Positions 33,740-46,208 are shown, numbered from the stretch's first letter. The stretch is 50,788 nucleotides of DNA from Cerrena zonata (GCA_038087015.1 JASBNA010000129.1:1-50788), one strand, 5' to 3'. Notes: generated from the letters alone by a model not told the origin. A program made the numbers and translations.

Positions 33740-34054
33740 ATATCTCAACATGGATAGATTTCTTGCTCTGTAAAGTTACATTTTATCTTGCTTTACTGTA
33801 TATTTGTGGTCGTGAACTTGGGATGGATTATATTTAGTTTAATTTATGCTAGTTTATCTTGGAAATTTGACCTTCTTATGTTACACACTTGTATCCAGAA
33901 TATTGTAGATAGTTTTCTAGTTTGACAGCGCAATCTAATACCTGTGGTTCCCTCTAATTTATTGCGTGAATAAGTGGGAAAACAACTCTGTAAATAATTA
34001 TGGAAAAGCACTGGCGGTGGGAATTACCGGTGGAAAGATATGCAGAGGCAAGAT
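33740..34054. other. Non-coding margin of unit U, copy 2
   Basis: Mirror of 8485-8804, including the double ACCGGTAATT-type motif near block T (34019-34045). No gene seen. Confidence 0.55.
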
Positions 34055-34762
34055 AATCAGAGGAAAGATAAGGAGAGGAAGGCAGATGTGTCTTATCTTA
34101 TCTAAGAAAGGGTATATAGGGCAGGTACCACTGAAATATAGCAAGTGTGCATAGCTCAGTTGGTTGAACGCGTTAATTCGTGCATGGAGGCGTGGCAGAG
34201 CCCTAGGTTCAAGCCGCGCCAGTGTCTATCGTTACTCCGGTAATTAGGGCACCGCCTTCTAGCTCATGTGACTTCTCTCCCATCATCTCTCTTCATTCTA
34301 ATAACTCTCCTCATTTTATCTTTTTTTTTGACACCGCTACAGATGTCGTACTCACTGTTTTCCTAAAATGGTAACTTTTCTCTCTTACTTTCTTTTCTCT
34401 CTCTTCAACCTGTGTATCTACTGTTACCTCACTACTTTTCTCATTGTACAATGTCTGTACTGTCTCCAACTCTTCCATTCAATCAAAATATCAAACATAC
34501 TCACTGTTTCAATTTTACTTTTTCTGCACCAAAGCAAGTTCTCTGTATATTTCTCACTGTGACTACTTGTTTATGAGTGTTGTATACCTTGTATCTTCTC
34601 ATTGGTTTGTCATTTCTCTGTCAATGTCACTCATCAATGTCAAAATGACAAGTTTCAGTTGTCTGTATTTTTTTCTCAAATCTTCAATCTTCAATTTGAC
34701 CATTACAATGGCTTCAACTGTTCTAATATTTCCTCAACCAAGTGAACTTTGTAAAATGTATA
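34055..34762 (+). repeat. Block T, copy 4
   Basis: Plus-strand copy facing outward from unit U copy 2 and continuing into block V. Confidence 0.92.
34145..34255 (+). mobile_element. tRNA-derived SINE-like sequence, copy 4
   Basis: Same A and B boxes as the other three block-T copies. Confidence 0.7.
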
Positions 34763-35688
34763 CTGCAGTTCTACCTCTGTTGATAGAATCTGTTACTTGC
34801 TAACTATCTAATAGCAGATTTTGCTGCCCTGAACAATATTTGATTGCAGACAGTGACCAACAAACTGTAGAAGCATTAATAGAGATAATTTATTGTACCC
34901 TAACTTATCTACAAGGGGGTAATAATGTGACTTACAAAAAAGATGGCAAAGATAATGAATAGAGTGAGGGGGTATATGCAACCCTAACTCATCCAATGGG
35001 CAAGCAAAGATAGATACAAAAAATAATAATAGTGAGGGAAATATGATGGTGAGAGTGGGTGTGATGATATAAGGAAACATGATAGTGGGAAATATAATGA
35101 GGGGGAATATAATAGAGGGGGACACAGTGAGGGGATATGGTGAGGAGATATGGTGAGAAACACAGTGAGGGGACATAGTGAGGGGATACAGTGAGGGAAG
35201 ACACAGTGAGGCATATGACAGAAGGGGCACATGACAGGAGGGGCACATGACAGGAGAGGCACATGACAGGAGAGGCACATGACAGGAGGGGCACATGACA
35301 GGAGGGGCTGGATACGCAACCCTAACTCATCCCAGAAAACCCTAAGTATGACAAATAATGATGACAGATGACAGATGAGAAAAAAAAAAAGTGAGTCAGG
35401 AGTGATTTGAATAGAGACACAGCATTCAAAATGGTAAGGGGATAACTCCAGATAATCCCCATCAATCCCCTTGCCAAAATGAGAACCCCCATCAATCCCC
35501 ATGACCAAAAAGGAAACTGCCAAGAATTCCCACTGCAATATATGTCATGATGGGGATTTGATGGGGATTGGGGGGGATTTGGGGGGATTGGGACATATGC
35601 AGGCAGGGGACATACCAGAACTGCCATGTATGGGTTGGCTGTGTTGGCGCCTACTCAGGACCTGAGTAGGACCGGTAATAGTGTTAGG
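34763..35688. repeat. Block V, copy 2
   Basis: Reverse complement of 21586-22492, with six instead of five units of the 16-bp minisatellite (near 35212-35310) and other small indels. The subterminal palindrome is at 35650-35670. The outer terminus lies at 35686-35688, where the ParB-like gene begins. Confidence 0.88.
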
Positions 35689-38600
35689 GAATGATGTCTG
35701 TATAGACATTTCCTGCAAGGTGTTCATAAGCCTGTCTGCAAAAGGGTACTCCCCCACCCGTGCAATCTGAGATAGAAGTCCATAGGCATCATTCCTTTTC
35801 TTTTTGTAAGTTTGGAATGTGGTCCCTTTGATGATTTGAGAAAACATGTCCCGGACCAAAGGGCCATATTGAATGAGGTTGGGAATCAGAGGTGCTCCTA
35901 CTGAATCGTCCTTGGGAACCCAAAACGGCTGGTTCATTTTCTGTAGAAGTGATGTGCCGATTGCTCGCAGTTGACGTCTCGAATTGAGCTGTTCAGTACA
36001 AATAGGAAATGTATGAATTGCAGATTGACGCCATTTGAACAGCAAAGCCATGACCTAATATAATTAAATTAGAAGTTGCTGCAACAACTTTGAAAATTTG
36101 CTTACTATTTCCCATCGCTCCTGTGCAAGCTGAGGAGTATCACTTGTACTGAAAATATTGTACTTGATTGTTCCAGATGCATCTGGCCAATAGGTCCTTC
36201 CAAAATCCATCCTTTGACCTATATTCAAAAAATGAAATGGCTCAATCCAAGCAGCAACCTATTATATAAATGTTAGCATTATAACATCACATAATTCTAT
36301 TAATATATAACTTACATAGTGAAATGCATCTTTGGGAATAAAGATGGAAGCTTTGCTATTCAATTTTTCAACTCTAGCAATATCAGCAAAAAATGCAAGA
36401 CTGAATAGTGGAAACTTGATTTGAAATCCAGGTAAAGTAGATGCAAAGTCATCATGACCAAATCCATTCTGAGTGATAAGGGAGAGTTTCCTGGGGAAAT
36501 CGGTGATAATCCAATAGAGATTGACAACATATTGCTTGTCAGGTTCGTTGGGATAGGTTGTACCCCTGTCCAAGGTGGAGTCGATAACATTTTGCATTCC
36601 TTCATCGGTAGCAAGAACTTTGACATATGCAAGGAGATTGGCCAGAGGTTCCTCGAAAGCTGAACAAATATGACGACGATACTTTGTCATTTGATCAGAC
36701 CATGTCTGTACTGAATTTTTATCCTGAAGGCCCCACAAGGAAATGACTGGTGCCAATAACTGGGCATAAGCTTGATCAAAAATTATGCCAAATTCCAAAG
36801 TAAAAGCATGAGGCTGATGGAAGGCTTCATTTTCAATCAGCAATGCAGTGAGCTGTCTCCCAGAACTGTGACGTTTGGCAGGAGTAGGCTCAATAGTGGT
36901 ATGATCAAACCATTGATCAAGTGGCCAGAGTGGCCAACCATTGAATAAGAATTCATATGATTGTAGCAAAGGATCAAGGAGAGCTTGGTAAAACTAGAAA
37001 ACATATATAGGTTAATCTAACTGAGAGGTTAAAATTGATCACATACAGTAGATGCAGTATTTTCCCATTTACTGATGAGACTGTAAATGACAATAGGAGA
37101 ATATTGGGTGTATGGATATTTGAAGATTTGAAGACAAAGGTGAACCATGTTGGTATCGTTGGCAATTCTTCGAGTGCCACCAGCAGTTGCAGGAAGACTT
37201 GCAAAGTATTTGTGAGCAACTTCAAGACGTGTGCTGGTAGGCTCAGTAGCACAGAGATTGGCACCAGTATTGATGAGATTACTAATGGAATCTTTCATGT
37301 GAACTTGATCCACATTGTTAACCAGGAGCTGTTCAATCTGTTTGCGGCTTTCAGGAATAGTTGCAAGCCATTCTAAATAAATAAGATTTAGCAAACTTGC
37401 TGCAGCAACTTTGTGAAATAATATTATACCTGAATCAATGACACTGCATAGCCAAAGTCCTTTTTCCTCAACATACTCCTTTACTATATTGGCTGAAGCT
37501 TGTTTCTCCGCAAACTTTGCAATGGCATCTGAAGCATGGCTTGTTTTCAACTTGGCTAAGTCATCAAACAAATCTTGAAGTCTTTCCACGTGACCACGTA
37601 AAAAGGTGCGAATGGCTATAACACGATGATGTCCATTCATAATGATGATGGTAATCGAGCCAGTGTCTTCAATAAATTGAAGAGCTTGAGCCATAGCAGG
37701 ATCACTTGATAAGCAACCAGGCTTGATTTTTGAAAATGGACAGATGATGTATATTGCATTTTCAACCACACAGTTGAAGACACCTCGTTTGTGGAAATCT
37801 GTAGACAATTTAGCGCAGTTGGCCTTGTTGATTGGACGAGGATTGGTTGTTTGAATCACAATAGGAGGTCCAGTGTTATTTGGACCAGCATTTGTTTGAT
37901 GCAAAGGAAGCAAACACCACTTTCGATTCTGGTTGATACGTTCATGGATTACAGCAAGATTGGAGGGGGGTGGAAATATGAGCGTTGATATATCCACCTT
38001 GGATTTCTAATTTTTTAATCAAAAAAATAAAAGTTGTTGCAGCAACTTTCAATTTACCTTGGCTTTGGACTTGGATTTCTAATAGCAAAATATATCAGTA
38101 GTAATTCTAGATTTAGATAATTAAATAACTAATACCTTGGCAGCTGGTTGTTTGCCTTTTGCTTTGGCAGATTTTTTTGACTTTGTAGGTTCAGGTTCAT
38201 CATCATCAGAGGCAATGAATTCAACAGATTTGAATGCCTATTCAAATAAAATTAATATCTAATTCAGAATATAAAACTTAAAAATTACTTTTTTCTTGGT
38301 TTTTGTTGCCTAATAAAATTATTTAAGTTATATAAAGCTAAGAAGTAATAAAGATCTCACCTTGGATTTACGAACTGGCTTGGCTGGTTCTGATTTCTCA
38401 GAACTGAGAGAAATGATCTAAAAATGAATATTAAGTATTATAAAATTAAATATATATTTATAGCTTTACCTCAGTGCTATCTGATTCATCCATATCACTT
38501 TCAACATATTCCTTATCCTAGATAATTAAAGAGAATATTTATAACTATACATAATTTATTTCAATTATTATAATAACAAACCCTAGCATCAGAGTCCTAT

Positions 38601-39176
38601 TATTGTAATTGTTAAATATAGAATCTTTATAGCATATCTGAGACTTACATGAACATTGGGAGATGACAGAGGTTGGACTCCCTGTGCCTCTAAATCCTTT
38701 GCAATCTGCAATATAAAATTATTAATCTAGAAAATTAATAAGTAGAGTTAACTTACTTTGATTTGTTTCTGTATAGCCTTTTGGACCAAATTTCCACTAT
38801 CTAATATATACATTAATCAACATATGCTGGTCAGTTTTAATATTACATACCACTACTTTCAGAAGTCTAAAAAGATATCAGACTAAGTTAAAGTAACAAA
38901 AATCAAATAGATAACTTACATCTAAAGTTGCTGCAGCAACTTTAAAAGCAGAAGTGGAAGCAGCAGGAGGAAATAGAGTTGCTGCAGAGTTGGAAGCAGC
39001 AGCAAAAACAGAAACAGACTAAAAGTATGTTAGAACAGATCTAAACTTTGAAAAGTATAATAAGTTAATTACAGCTGAAGTTGCTGCAGCAACTTTAGAA
39101 GTCTGATTGGAATTGAACTAAAATCAAGTTAAAAATTAAAATAAAATAGAAAATAAAATAAAAAACAAACAGCCAT
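35689..39176 (-). pseudogene. ParB-like-domain gene, 3' end cut off by block V
   Basis: A multi-exon gene on the minus strand. The N-terminal part is disordered and Lys/Ser/Ala-rich with nuclear-type basic runs (KSKSKAKK, KKKAFKS). A ParB/sulfiredoxin-like core follows (ITIIIMNGHHRVIAIRTFLRG, near 37600-37650), carrying the NGHHR motif of ParB-type nucleotide-binding or nuclease domains. A long C-terminal region of unknown fold includes FEEPLANLLAYVKVLATDE. The frame runs into block V at 35688 without a natural end, so the gene is truncated. The likely start is ATG 39176 with a tiny first exon (weak). Several exons and introns contain the KVAAAT-encoding palindrome. The partner domain and function are unknown; relation to the adjacent helicase gene is by position only. 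Confidence 0.62.
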
Positions 39177-42100
39177 TATTTATATTTGATTTTGAGCTGG
39201 TTTTATTTCTTACTGAATGAGGAAGGTAGTGGTTTGAGGTCAAGTTGTACTAAATTATTATTTAAATCATCAGACCTATATATATAGTACCATTACATAA
39301 TCTTCCCACGATGTTTTATAAACTTGTTGCAACAACACTATAATCTATAACTACTTGGTCTGTACAAACTGGTTCCAATAAAAAAACAAAACAGAAATCA
39401 ATCTAGTTACATGTTTCTCTGAAGATGTTTGTCCAAGCCACAAACAAAAAGCATTTCTATTTAACCAAGAAATTCCAAAATGTGCTTCCAACTCTTTCTG
39501 ATATCTGTTGAAAATATTATAAACCATAGGCCCAACAATATCTCTATATGGACAATCTTGCGCAGATAATGGATCATGATGAAGCATATCTATCAGTGGA
39601 ACTTGACAAAAAAAACAAATAGGAACAGTCCGTTTGAAAGTATATCTTAACTCCTTTTTCCAAAAGAAATATGCCCTAGAAAATGATGGACAATTCAAAA
39701 CTGCATGTTGTGCACCATAAATACCGTTGATATGACACAGTGGACATATTATAACAAACATCTCCAATATAGCATAAAGTGTGTCGATAAACTGATTAGC
39801 TTTGGCATCAGAATCACGTTTACGCTGTTTTGAAGTTGCTGCAGCAACATTGAACTTGTCAGTATCTAATTTGCGTTTGATGCCTTGGGTTGTAGTATCA
39901 GAGACATGTGGAATTGGTGAGATAGGAAATGCAGTAGCTTGTTGTTTGTGTTTTCCACATGAGCTACATAGGACGTTTTCTGGACTATCATCGCAGTGTA
40001 TTCCTTTGTTATCGCAAAACTTGGTAAGCTCGAATCGGAGACATCCACCAGCATTGCCATTGACTAGAAATTGCTGCATTGATATTTTGCCTTTGTGATC
40101 AATATCCCGGGTAGATAATTGTCAAGGAAGAGTTAATTGACCATGGTAGTTAGGAAGAAAATATGCAGTAGCCAACTTGAGATCACGACCTATTCGTGCT
40201 GTTTGTTGAATATGATCGACCATTTCCTTTGGTGTTCCAACATGAAGTGATAGCCGGACATGAGGGTAATCATTGCCAGTACCAAAGGCACTTGTGCATA
40301 CCATTAATGGATGAGTACCATCAATCCATTGAAGGTAGGTAGTTTTTCGTTCATCGTTGTTACTAATATCTTGATCTCCAGTATAGAAAGGGCAATGTAG
40401 AAATTGTGAGAGAGCTTGACCAATGAATAATGTTTGAACAAATATAAGGCATCGATCCTGAGATGTAAAGCTGATACGATGTTGATTCCATAACTCTTGA
40501 GTTCGTTGAAAGAGCTGTTCTTGATTAGGATATGATCGTTCCAAAATATAGCGCAAGTGAGGATGATTTGGTGAGGTACGATAAATGATTACTGGTGATA
40601 TAAGCGCAAAGGATTGAATCAGTGTATCCTCAGATTGAGGTGGTACTGTGCCTGATAATAAAATCATCTGGCATGGAATTTGTCGCAAATGATAGACCTT
40701 TGCAAGACTGACTCGGAAGTCTGAAGATGTAAACACAACATGTGCTTCATCAAATATGATTCTTCCAATAACATGTTTGTGACTGAGCTCTTGTAAAGCT
40801 GTGGACCATATAGGAAGGGCAGCTACATCTGCAGAGACCAATATAAGGCTATGTGTTCCAGCAATATGACGTGATGTAGCTTTGAACTCTTCAAATCCAA
40901 TTGAAAGATCTGTTAAACGGCGATGATAGTTAAGCATAAGTGCTGTAAATGGAATGATTGCAATGGTGATTTTTTCTTTTTGCATCATGGCTGCTAAAAA
41001 AATAACCATAGATTTGCCTAATCCAGTGCGAAGGATTACAATCATGTCATTTTTGTTTCGAAGCATTTCCATCACTGAGAGCCGTTGTTCATTACAAGAC
41101 CATGTAGGACTTGTATGATTTAGGAGTTTTCCTATTTTCCTAAGTGCTTTGTTCTCCAATAGCTGAAGAGCTGGAGACTGTGGTGTAGAAATTGAAAAAT
41201 AGGGAATTCCTGATGATAGATTATGGGATGGAGTTGCAGTAGGGCTCAAAGTATCGGGGTATGATGGGCCAGATGTCTCTCTTGATGTTCTATGATATTC
41301 AGTCCATGTAGACTTATCAGGTAAAGCAATAGCTTTGCTTTGTCTGATTGATATCAAAGGAGAGTGTTGTTGCAGCAAGTCTGAGCTTTGTGGTAGAGTT
41401 GGTATAGTAATATCTGGAGATAAAGTTGCTGCAGCAACTTCTGGCAAGGAATGAGGGATAGGTCTTGATGCTAGCAGCATAGGGAGAAACTTTTGAAATG
41501 CATTTTCTATTGCAGTTTCAATCTTTGTCTCTATAACTGGTAGAAGTTGCTTGGTTATTTCTGCTACCATATGTTTGGTAGTTGCCACAGATTGAATATC
41601 AGAGTTGATAGTTTGTTTAGTCTTGGGAATCAGAAAAGTGCCATTGGAAGCAAGCTCCTGATAATGACTCCAATGAACCTTGTTATGTGGCAAGATAATA
41701 CCACCTATAAATCTAATTAGATTTTATAGTTTTATAAATATAAATAAAATATACTTACCAGAAACTGTTTGACAAATAATATGCCACTCAACACTTGCCA
41801 TCAAGAACCAATATAGAAGATTCTCTGGTATGCCAGCAAGTGATGCATCACTACGTCCATAGACAAAGTTTTCAACATATGTTGAATGGCCAGACTGTAA
41901 AGCACCAATATTTTCCACATTCTTGTTTTCATCAAGAAATAACATTACGGCTGCACATAGTTGCCGGCGCCAAGCAATATTGATATGTCTCCAGGGGTTG
42001 ACAGTAAGCCGAAATCCTAAGCTAGCTTGAGATTTTTCTGCCATAAGATTGCTAAGGTCATCGGTAGTAAATGCCCTATTAATCTTGACAAAAAGTCTTG

Positions 42101-45100
42101 ATTGATATAGCTTTGAGACCTCGGTATTATCGGGAAAGAGAATTTCTGCAAAAATCTCTGCCATAGGTCAGGCCAATGCTAAGCTTTGAATTAACAAGTT
42201 TCCAGTAAATGCATCTAATGCATGAGGAATTAACTTGTCAACTCCACTATTAGCACCAGACTTGTGATAGTTTCGAAGAACACAGATATAAGTGCCGATA
42301 ATGAATAGGTTGCGAATGCGTGTCATGATGTTGCAATACATCATTGAAAATAGTTCACTTCCACATCCAGGTGCACCTCCTAACATTTCAACTCGTAGAA
42401 ATATTAAGCCTTGCAATATAGCATAATCTTGTAGCCACTTGAAGAGGCCATCTCAGCGCCAGGCATATCCAGAAGTTGTTGCAACAACTATCTTTGCTTT
42501 TGCTGCTGGATTGGCTAGGATAGCTTTGAGTAGTTGATCCTGTTTTCTAAACATAGTATTACGCCTATCAGTGAGAAATGAATATCCCACTGAGTGATCA
42601 TCTAGATCATCACTGATATGGCCAGTCTAGATAGATATTTAGTATATTTATTATGATAATTTTTATAATATAAATACTCACAATATCAACTTTTGCATCG
42701 GTATTGAGTAAGAGATCATTTGACCAAATATTCATCATTTCTGTTTCCATATTATGAAACATAGATGTTATCTGACTCAAATGAATCTCATTGCCACTCC
42801 ATACAAGAGATTGGAAATTGACACGATCAGTCCACCAAATGTTGGTTACGTTGGGAGTACTATAGGAAATAGCAGATGCACGATGTTGTAAACTGCGAAT
42901 CATGTTGAAAGGAGTGGTGTCTTCCTTTTCAATGAACCATGGTTCTACCTGATTACATGCCAGAAGATCACGTATGTTTTGATCCCTAGCACGTTTTTTG
43001 ATCTCGATCAAAAAAGTGAGGCGCATACAATATTGTAATGCTGCAAGTTTTCGAGTGACAAGTTTTGCCTCTTGAAAACGACCATCTTTTATCAAGTTGC
43101 AAAGCATAATGCAAGTGAATGTTGGACATGGAGTAGTGTTGGTAGCAGTAGGAGTCCATCGATTCATCCAGCATTGAACCAATAGTTGATGCAGCAAGTT
43201 TTCAATACTGGTTGTATCAACTGATCCTGTGGCATTGAGTTGTTTGTTGATTTCAGCTCCTTCTCGTGTGAGAGCAGTTTGAAATGTATCAACAGCATTC
43301 TTTGTATCCTCATTGAGATGGAGTGGATAGGCAGTATCAGAACGTAATAGCATAGCAACAAGGATGACTATCTCTCTTTGGTATTGAGAAATAGTACTAT
43401 CCTGTTGTAGCTTATGGAATGGTTCATTAACAATGCCACTAAGATAAAATTAATAACTTGTTGCAGCAACTTTAAATAAATAACTGACGTTTTATCTGGA
43501 TCTGGTGTATGCAATTTTTGAAGAGTCAAAATATCAGTGCTATCAATTAATTGAAGAGCACTTTGGCAATATGCTTTGACAATATGAGCAAGGCCTGGAT
43601 ATTCAGATGGTATGGGAAAGGCAACCATTGCACATAGAGCCTCGGTGTCACAACCAGCAGTAAAGATATGCCACTTGGTTGACAAAAGCCAAGGTGTAAT
43701 AAGACGAGCATCAGAAGTTTCTGCCTCTAGCTTGGCATAAACAGTTTTGACTTGCTGTCTGGCTTGTGTAATGAACATTTTGGCAATGTTGATTTGAGGG
43801 TTAGATGTTGATTGAGGAAGTATGACTTTGAAGAATTGTTTGTGAGAGCTATGATTGAGTTGTTGTAGATGACATGATGACCAATTGGTAGTAGCAGGAT
43901 GTTCTGGATGATCAGTGCGGTGGTGCACTCTCATAGATTCCTTGCTTCGACATTTGTAGTCACAAGCTGGGCATTCTACTCCAATATAAATAGATAATCC
44001 TCCAAAAGCATTCAGATTGTGATCTGAAAACTCTGCAAAGGAATCATAGCAGTAGATATTGGAGAGTGCACAGAGAAAAGGAAGAGTGGGATAAGCAGGT
44101 AGTTTTGGGTGTTGTTGCCTCATATGTTTGATAGTTTGTGTTGTAGTCAATGCAATATGACAAAGTTCACAACACAAACATCCTAGTGATGTATTGATGA
44201 TAAGGTTGAATGTGTCAAGATCAGGGTGCCGATAGATATCCTAGATATCATCATTAAAATTAAAATATATCAATAAAAATAAAATAGCTTACAGAAAAGT
44301 CAAATGTTGCTTCTAAATCTTCACTATCAGAGCTATCATCTTTGTAAGAAATCTATGAGTAATTATCAGTATAAGTCTGGTATATTTCTTCATTTGAAAA
44401 CATACAGAACTGATAACAGGTCTCACTGTTCCTGGTAAAGGAGGATCTTCATATTCTAATGATGGTGATGATCTAGCATTAGAGGAAGATTTCTGTAATT
44501 TGCTGCATCAACTTTGGAACTGATATAAATATATTAAGATATACCTCAGAGCTATGTGAAGAATGTGGCCTTGAGGTAGGATCTTGATCCAGCTGCTGCA
44601 ATCGTTCTAATCGTTCCTATAAAATAGTTATTAATAAATTATATAGTTAGAAAGAAAGAAATAATATACCTGAATCACAGCAACATCAGGATCATGATCT
44701 TCTTTGCTGTCTTCTTCTTCATATTCCTCTTCTCTTTCTTCCTCTTCCTCCTCTTCTTCGTCATCAGATATTTCTGCACTGACTGGAATATTGGAACGTA
44801 TCAAAGGAATTTCTTCAGATTCTTCAGATGAACTTGAACTAGTTGGGTTATTCTAGAGCTTATATTAGAACTTGCTGCAGCAACTTTAGGAAAATACATA
44901 CTGATATCCAAATGCCTTTATGTTTTTTGAGATGTTTTTTGAGAGCAGCAACTGTTGCATATTCTGTGTTGCATTGAATACTATCACATTGACATTGATA
45001 CTTTTGATTTTGGTTGCGAGTTAAAGTGATAACTGTATTACTAATAGTAATAGTGTCAGCAGGTTTACATACTCGTTCATGACTTTTTTGAAGGTTAGCT

Positions 45101-45653
45101 GTTTCTAGAAGTTTGGAACAGTATCTGCATTTGTAAAGAGATGAGACTGTAGACATTGTATTTGAAATTGTATGAGATGTTGATGATGATGGTAGAGAGT
45201 TAAGAAATAAATATAGATTTTAAGGAGATTTAACTCTTATATACTTTATTATATAAGGTTCAAACTCAGATAAACCTTATCTTTAAAACTATATCTACTA
45301 TTATAAATGTATTAAAGAGTGGAGAAAAAAGTAATATTGAATCTAGAGTTTTTTTGAAAGTATTTTGTCTAGATATATTTACAGTTAGCCTTTATTACAG
45401 AAGATAAAAATTATAGTTACTTTTAATTTTTATTATTTTATTATTTCTATCACATCTTTGCTATTATAATATTTTCATTTTTTTAGTTTAAAAATAATAG
45501 TAGCAAATTATTTCTAATATGCTAGTAGTAACTATTCTCTAGCTTGATATACTCTACTTTATTTTACATTAAGTAATTTCATTGATACTTATTATAGCAT
45601 TTTTTTATTCTTTATTTTGGTGTGTATTCTATCAAAGTTGCTGCAGCAACTTT
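36071..45653. repeat. Dispersed 20-bp palindrome AAAGTTGCTGCAGCAACTTT (about 15 copies)
   Basis: Perfect or near-perfect copies start near 36073, 37394, 38030, 38924, 39078, 39321, 39833, 41364, 41422, 42473, 43455, 44869 and 45634, with degenerate ones near 38976 and 44498. The central PstI-type CTGCAG varies symmetrically (GTTGTTGCAACAAC at 42473). Copies lie in introns, in the flanking DNA and inside exons, where the frame reads (K/E/N)VAAAT. I found none in the other 41 kb. Confidence 0.92.
39351..45156 (-). pseudogene. Second C2H2/OrsD/RecQ-like helicase gene with three in-frame TGA codons
   Basis: Same plan as the gene at 1955-7346 but diverged. Exon 1 is 45156-44902 (CRYCSKLL..HERVC zinc finger); exon 2 starts at 44852 with a Glu-rich tract. 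OrsD-like zinc motifs follow (CCELCHIA..HMRQQHP and CPACDYK..HHRTDHP, 43900-44180), then Walker A RTGLGKS (near 41020), FDEAH (near 40750), motif VI-like QQTARIGRD (near 40195) and a Cys module (CLRFEL..CSSCGKH). In-frame TGA codons at 42455-42453, 42170-42168 and 40124-40122 interrupt a frame that stays homologous on both sides; each would be CGA (Arg) before a CpG-to-TpG change. No intron can obviously skip them. The region looks CpG-poor compared with unit U. It was probably an active gene until recently. Confidence 0.8.
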
Positions 45654-46208
45654 TATCTGGAGTCCTAGCTGGAGTCCCCTGGAGTCCCCTGGAGTCCCGG
45701 GTGGCTGGAATTACTATATATGGGGCCTGGAGTCCCCTGGAGTCCCGTAGTCAGCCCTCACTACGGGGGATAAGAAACATAGGTTTCAGTTAAGTGATGT
45801 AGAGTGAGTTGGGAGATGGTCATTTGTGGATTTTGATGTTGTATTTCTGGACATTTCTATTCTTTTTGGATATCAAAAAAGTTTAGGATGTATGCATACA
45901 AGTTGCATTTACTTAGCAGACATTATTGGGTCCAGCAACACCTGTTAGGTATTCTTGATTGCCTCCAGTTTTTCTGCAGATATGAAAGCTGAAAGAATGC
46001 TAGTTGAGGCTCCCCAGCTGTTACCACTATGTCAGAACTGGAGAGGCAGTTGTCAGATATAGATACAATTGGTACCATGAAATGGCCTCATAAAATCCCC
46101 TCACAAACCCAACATGTGAAACCTATTGGAAAGGCCATTACAAGTGTTCAATTGAGTTGTAAGCAAAGTGTGATTGTAGAAATAGAATTTGAGATAGAAA
46201 TACATCAA
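45157..46208. other. AT-rich intergenic region with GGAGTCCC repeats
   Basis: Up to about 45,640 the DNA is AT-rich upstream sequence of the helicase pseudogene. At 45659-45745 the unit CTGGAGTCCC occurs about six times, ending in an inverted pair CCGTAGT..ACTACGG (45745-45766). This looks like the edge of a repeat element. The short plus-strand frame at 46029-46247 has no recognisable content. No gene is called. Confidence 0.6.

Larger units (their letters stand above)
22493..34762. mobile_element. T-U-T element copy 2 (arm 2 of giant inverted repeat IR-A)
   Basis: Inverted copy of 7780-19772 with the same three genes. It differs by substitutions, a 1-nt homopolymer change in a dioxygenase intron (8 against 9 T/A), one fewer 21-bp unit, and about 300 bp more CT-rich repeat in the divergent promoter. 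Confidence 0.88.
21586..35688. mobile_element. Candidate TIR-bounded element, about 14.1 kb (V-T-U-T-V)
   Basis: Both ends read inward as CTAACACTATTACCGGTCC and are followed by the same 21-nt palindrome, then block V and block T, giving terminal inverted repeats of about 1.6 kb around unit U copy 2. The left end abuts a piece of the helicase gene and the right end abuts the ParB-like gene, so one precise terminus occurs in two unrelated contexts. No clear target-site duplication is visible, which argues for later rearrangement or a different mechanism. Confidence 0.62.

Noticed and set aside
5963..35688. The inverted repeats as an assembly artefact
   Set aside because: The copies differ by coding substitutions, homopolymer and minisatellite counts, and about 300 bp of repeat, and the three inverted pairs have different limits. 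An artefact would more likely give identical copies with one axis. Long reads are still needed.
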